Of a DNA stretch of 34,441 nt, positions 34,082-34,441 are shown in pieces (the stretch's first letter is position 1; each line of letters begins with the position of its first letter). Source of the stretch: Clostridiaceae bacterium. Lineage in GTDB: Bacteria; Bacillota; Clostridia; DSM-8532. The notes below the pieces were generated by a model. It worked only from the letters and a program-made list of their open reading frames with translations, searched no databases and was not told where the DNA came from. The DNA lies in NCBI GenBank assembly GCA_012521105.1, contig JAAYNA010000094.1, positions 1 to 34,441 of the forward strand, given 5' to 3'. Position numbers and translations under genes: made by a program.

Positions 34082-34260
34082 CAACTGTCGACCATCGGTA
34101 ACAGTAAAAAGATGGGGTACAGACAGATCAGGCGAACCTTGAAAAATGAATACTTTTTGTTTTATCCGTCTGGTTTTATATATATGTTTTATTATAAATG
34201 TCAGTCAAAGACAGATATATTGCTTGTATGCTACAAAATTCAAATACTAAATAGAATCGC
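34082..34260 (+). promoter_or_regulatory. CRISPR leader of the family-B array
   Basis: A 179-nt AT-rich non-coding stretch between cas2 and the first repeat. A promoter candidate TTGCTT (34220-34225), 17 nt, AATACT (34243-34248) would start transcription near 34255, just before the first repeat. New spacers are expected to be added at its right border. Confidence 0.65.
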
Positions 34261-34441
34261 GTTGAAATCTAACCAGAATGGAATGTAAATGATATAAAAG
34301 CATGGCAGCCGACAAATGCATTAGAAAGTTGAAATCTAACCAGAATGGAATGTAAATGTTTTTGAAACCTATCTTTCAAACTCTCGGGAAGCCGTTGAAA
34401 TCTAACCAGAATGGAATGTAAATCTATGAAGGAGTATGTAA
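34261..34441 (+). CRISPR. CRISPR array, repeat family B (leader-proximal end, cut by window end)
   Basis: Three identical 30-nt repeats at 34261-34290, 34328-34357 and 34394-34423 (start GTTGAAATCTAACC, end GGAATGTAAAT). Two complete spacers of 37 and 36 nt, and 18 nt of a third, are present. Leader position and the cas2 neighbour show plus-strand transcription. Cas6 cleavage would leave ATGTAAAT as the 5' handle. The repeat is the intact parent of the degenerate copy at 25561-25591. Confidence 0.97.

Overview
The window looks like a low-GC Firmicute of class Clostridia. Supporting signs are AT-rich intergenic DNA, strong GGAGG ribosome-binding sites, frequent TTG/GTG starts, a Gram-positive SOS box, Rex-like operators, and a Cst-type I-B CRISPR-Cas operon with clostridial-style repeats. 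The genus cannot be fixed from sequence reading alone. No rRNA or tRNA gene, insertion sequence or prophage was seen.

Layout. 1-88 is the trailer end of a CRISPR array (repeat family A) with no cas genes beside it here. 205-1454 (minus) is a ribbon-helix-helix protein and an SPFH membrane protein. 1455-1935 is non-coding and carries a solitary degenerate family-A repeat. 1936-7302 holds a short-chain dehydrogenase behind a Rex-like operator, an SOS-controlled Y-family polymerase (minus), trpS, and an AMP-dependent acyl-CoA ligase with a second Rex-like operator. 7416-8819 (minus) is a MATE exporter with a palindrome filling its promoter spacer and a structured leader. 9133-12936 holds two FAD proteins and RNase Z. 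13082-15527 holds a secreted transglutaminase-like protein and an Asp/Glu-racemase-family protein. 15630-20777 is a dlt-like operon (adenylating ligase, carrier protein, MBOAT acyltransferase, SGNH-like protein, small anchored protein), probably for modifying a cell-envelope polymer. 20779-23715 holds a coiled-coil membrane protein (minus), lemA, a TPM-domain protein and an MgtC-family protein, two of these with structured leaders. 23882-25540 is a CoA-disulfide-reductase-like flavoprotein with a rhodanese domain.

25833-34081 is a complete type I-B operon, cas6-cas8b1-cas7-cas5-cas3-cas4-cas1-cas2, followed by a leader and the start of its array (repeat family B, 34261 to the window end).

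The most interesting object lies between the flavoprotein and cas6. A solitary degenerate family-B repeat (25561-25591) is followed by a guide-like sequence and a strong intrinsic terminator. The first 11 bases of that guide exactly match the minus strand of the cas promoter/5' leader (25792-25802), directly beside a CCA PAM-like trinucleotide. Position 12 mismatches, a position tolerated because type I effectors flip out every sixth base, and positions 13-16 match again. The predicted protospacer covers the -10 box of a perfect TTGACA-N17-TATAAT promoter. This is the architecture of a CreR-type Cas-regulating RNA: a crRNA-like RNA that directs Cascade to repress its own cas operon. The solitary family-A repeat at 1689-1720 may be a second crRNA-like locus, but no target for it was found in the window.
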